Both the position numbers and the translations under genes were made by a program. Below the pieces are notes generated by a model that saw nothing but the letters and a program-made list of their open reading frames with translations, was not told where the DNA came from and searched no databases. Positions 62,066 through 64,000 of a stretch of DNA of 64,000 bases are shown one piece after another. Origin of the DNA: Sphingobacterium sp. ML3W (GTDB taxonomy: Bacteria > Bacteroidota > Bacteroidia > Sphingobacteriales > Sphingobacteriaceae); contig NZ_CP107036.1 in assembly GCF_029542085.1 (NCBI RefSeq), positions 6,324,001 through 6,388,000 of the forward strand, given 5' to 3'. Position 1 is the first letter of the stretch. The number at the start of each line of letters is the position of its first letter.

Positions 62066-63097
62066 TTATTCAGAGGACTTGCGTGTCAGGATAGAAGCTT
62101 GTAATTCAATGTTTTGATACTGTGTTGCAATCGCGTTATCCGAACTGTCCAAAATTTTATGGAGAATAGCGAAAGCCTGAGACCCGATTTCACGCGAAGG
62201 CTGTACAATGCTTGACAATGACGGCTGAAAAATATTTGTGTATTGAAAATTAGCGAAACCGATCAGGGCTAAACGATCCGGTACGGCTATTCCGATAGCC
62301 TGTAAAGCCTCTAAGGTTAAATAGGTGAGTTGATCTGAGGCGGTAAAAATTGCTTCGGGTGGGGTGCTTGAATTAACGAGATGTGTGAGCTGATTTTTTA
62401 ATTGATCCAACACATCCGTTCTTTCGCTATTGGTTTCTATCGATAGGAGGTAATCCGAATTATAAGCGATGTCAAAATCCCGCAGACATTGAATATAACC
62501 ACGTCGGCGCTCGGTTGATGTTCCTGGCGACAGATTGGAAATAAACAGAATTTTCCTTTTGCCCCGATTGATCAACTGAGAAATACCTTGGTAAACCACT
62601 TTAAAATTATCTATTCCAATTTTATACGTATTTATATTATAATTGGTCCGGTCAATAAGGACAATAGGGGTACCCTCATCTTTTAACCGCTGGAGATATT
62701 TTAACGAAATATTATTCCCTGTAGCTGCAATGACGACAGCGTCTGCACCCTTTTTAGATAACATTTCTAAATGTTTCAATTCAAGCTGCGGGTCGTCCGC
62801 GCTCTGCATAATGACCAGGTTATAATTCGTTTCGGACATCTCTCTTTCAATACCTTCGAGAATCTGCGAGAAAAATGGATTGCCGATCGAAGGAACAATC
62901 ATACCGATAATATTTGTTCGCCCCTTACGCAATAGTTTAGCATATTGATTGGATTGATAACCATTCTCATTAGCAAATTGTTGAATTTCAGCTTTAGTTA
63001 CCGGGCTGATTTCGTGACTATTCGAGAGCGCTTTGGATATAGTGCCTATGGAGTAGCCCATGGCCTTGGCAATATCTTTTATCGTTATTCTTTTCAT
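62066..63097 (-). CDS. LacI-family transcriptional regulator
   Basis: 343 residues. The N-terminal helix-turn-helix (ITIKDIAKAMGYSIGTISKALSN) and hinge (YQSNQYAKLLRKGRTNIIG) are followed by a periplasmic-binding-protein-like effector domain: MIVPSIGNPFFSQILEGIEREM, GADAVVIAATG, GRRGYIQCL-like RRRGYIQCLRD, FTASDQLTYLTLEALQ. The effector is probably a sugar released by the locus. It presumably binds the AACGTT palindromes between it and the protease gene. Confidence 0.9.
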   Translation of the reverse strand: MKRITIKDIAKAMGYSIGTISKALSNSHEISPVTKAEIQQFANENGYQSNQYAKLLRKGRTNIIGMIVPSIGNPFFSQILEGIEREMSETNYNLVIMQSADDPQLELKHLEMLSKKGADAVVIAATGNNISLKYLQRLKDEGTPIVLIDRTNYNINTYKIGIDNFKVVYQGISQLINRGKRKILFISNLSPGTSTERRRGYIQCLRDFDIAYNSDYLLSIETNSERTDVLDQLKNQLTHLVNSSTPPEAIFTASDQLTYLTLEALQAIGIAVPDRLALIGFANFQYTNIFQPSLSSIVQPSREIGSQAFAILHKILDSSDNAIATQYQNIELQASILTRKSSE

Positions 63098-63186
63098 GTG
63101 TTGGAATTGCTTTTATCCCTTTCATTTACTATCGCTTGTCTATCGTTAGTTTTTGGCGGTGCTATTTTCGGGGGTCAATAAAAGAA

Positions 63187-63214
63187 GACTATCAGGCCAT
63201 CCGGCCTGATAGTC
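63187..63214 (-). terminator. Intrinsic terminator of the SusD-lipoprotein operon
   Basis: GACTATCAGGCC/GGCCTGATAGTC 12-bp perfect stem with a TTCTTTTATT tail on the minus strand. Confidence 0.8.
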
Positions 63215-63278
63215 AAACTAAACACGCTAAATTAAAGCGATGGTCACCTCTACCATTTTTTTGACCGACTGTCGGCTA

Positions 63279-63632
63279 TTAGTTCGTGACATTGACAATA
63301 TACCAGACATTCAATTCGCCGGACTGTATGGTAACGGTATCTCTGCCAACGCTGAGGCCGGTAATAAGCCCTGTCGTACTATAGCTGGCAATTTCTGGAT
63401 GTTTGTTGCTGTACGTGGCCGTGGTTACGGTACGGTTTCCAGGATTGACTGCCAGATTGATCTGCAGCGGTGTTCCGATTTTAACGGGAATCTGCATAAA
63501 TCCTCCCGAAAGTATAGCTTCCCTTACGGTTAAATTGTCTTTGATGGGACCGAGGTCTTTTTTGCAGGAATGTAAACCCAGGCTTCCGCACAGGCAGCTT
63601 AGCAATAGGTATATATTTGATCTAATTTTCAT
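63279..63632 (-). CDS. Ig-like surface lipoprotein
   Basis: 117 residues. Lipoprotein signal CLCGSLGLHSCKK with the lipobox Cys near residue 23. The rest is a single strand-rich domain (FMQIPVKIGTPLQINLAVNPGNRTVTTATYSNKHPEIASYSTTGLITGLSVGRDTVTI), typical of a Big_2/BACON-like Ig fold with the GLITGLSVGxxTVTI ending. Follows the SusD gene by 24 bases and probably serves as an accessory surface glycan-binding protein. Confidence 0.75.
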   Translation of the reverse strand: MKIRSNIYLLLSCLCGSLGLHSCKKDLGPIKDNLTVREAILSGGFMQIPVKIGTPLQINLAVNPGNRTVTTATYSNKHPEIASYSTTGLITGLSVGRDTVTIQSGELNVWYIVNVTN

Positions 63633-63656
63633 GATATTATTTCTTTTTTATCCTCA

Positions 63657-64000
63657 TTATTTTGCGCCCAACCATCCCGGATTCTGAACCAGCTGATTGC
63701 CCTCCAGGGTCAGGTCGTATAAAGGCAAGGGCCAATAGTAGCGGTAATCTGCCCACAGCGCGGTGCCATTGCTGATGTTCGGGCTCCTTGGATAGGCGAT
63801 GATAAATCCATTGTTATCCAAAAAGATATCTTTATTGACTTCTTCTTTGAGGGCAATAATCGGTTTGGCGGTATGTGTACCATCGTATAGTTTTCCTTTT
63901 TCGGCTGTAAATTTCATTCCACGTAAGGGAACGGTCATCAGATTGCCGGCTTTCCAGCGCATCAGGTCTTCGTAACGGCGGTCTTCCAAGACCATTTCTA
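63657..64000 (-). CDS. SusD/RagB-like lipoprotein, C-terminal part (5' end outside window)
   Basis: The frame is open to the right edge of the window. The visible 114 residues are the typical SusD C-terminus: LEDRRYEDLMRWKAGNLM (the usual RRxEL..E..RW.D..RW block) and a final YRYYWPLPLYDLTLEGNQLVQNPGW. A susC-like gene should lie further upstream, outside the window. Confidence 0.88.
   Translation of the reverse strand, partial: EMVLEDRRYEDLMRWKAGNLMTVPLRGMKFTAEKGKLYDGTHTAKPIIALKEEVNKDIFLDNNGFIIAYPRSPNISNGTALWADYRYYWPLPLYDLTLEGNQLVQNPGWLGAK

Overview
The window reads as a chromosomal segment of a Bacteroidota bacterium, most likely Sphingobacterium or a close relative. The support is SusC/SusD pairs, TAnnTTTG -7 boxes, a TlpA-SusC-SusD operon facing a MauE/DUF6520 pair, sensor kinases with TPR repeats, and GG-leader peptides of the Bacteroidetes type. 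No rRNA or tRNA gene was seen.

Layout. 1-1.8 kb: the end of a TPR sensor kinase and its response regulator. 1.8-23.3 kb: small operons of poorly known genes (PLD-like/VWA/nuclease, HsdR_N-like, DUF4236, NTF2-like paralogs, an array of small paralogs, two beta-helix surface proteins, several pseudogenes). Six copies of a TACGGGAAACCGTA-like site lie in this stretch, each about 29.5 bp (centre to box) upstream of a full or near -7 box. They look like the operators of one regulon, possibly that of the kinase/regulator pair at the left end. 23.6-31.8 kb: an AT-rich defence island with an OLD-nuclease/UvrD (Gabija-type) pair and an upstream partner gene, a two-gene putative AbiC-like system, a DUF2971 gene and an XRE regulator. 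32.4-45.1 kb: a TlpA-SusC-SusD operon preceded by striking 11-bp-periodic sequence arrays, a convergent MauE-DUF6520 operon preceded by a 21-bp-periodic array, two unknown genes and a membrane LytTR regulator.

45.1-58.9 kb: an accessory island bracketed by an IS256-type transposase remnant and a tyrosine-integrase remnant. It encodes a 66-residue GG-leader peptide whose core is rich in Ser, Thr, Pro, Asn and Gly and has no Cys. With it are four glycosyltransferases (one GT10 fucosyltransferase-like), a methyltransferase, a LanC-like protein, a DUF1796 protein, a secreted alpha-L-fucosidase, a C39-peptidase ABC exporter and an HlyD-type adaptor. My reading is that this is a system for making and exporting a glycosylated, probably fucosylated, ribosomal peptide. 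This is the strongest candidate for an undescribed system.

59.0-64.0 kb: the downstream part of a polysaccharide/glycoprotein-utilisation locus on the minus strand (end of a SusD gene, an Ig-like lipoprotein, a LacI regulator, a metzincin-type protease and a second alpha-L-fucosidase), with LacI-type palindromes upstream of the protease-fucosidase operon.
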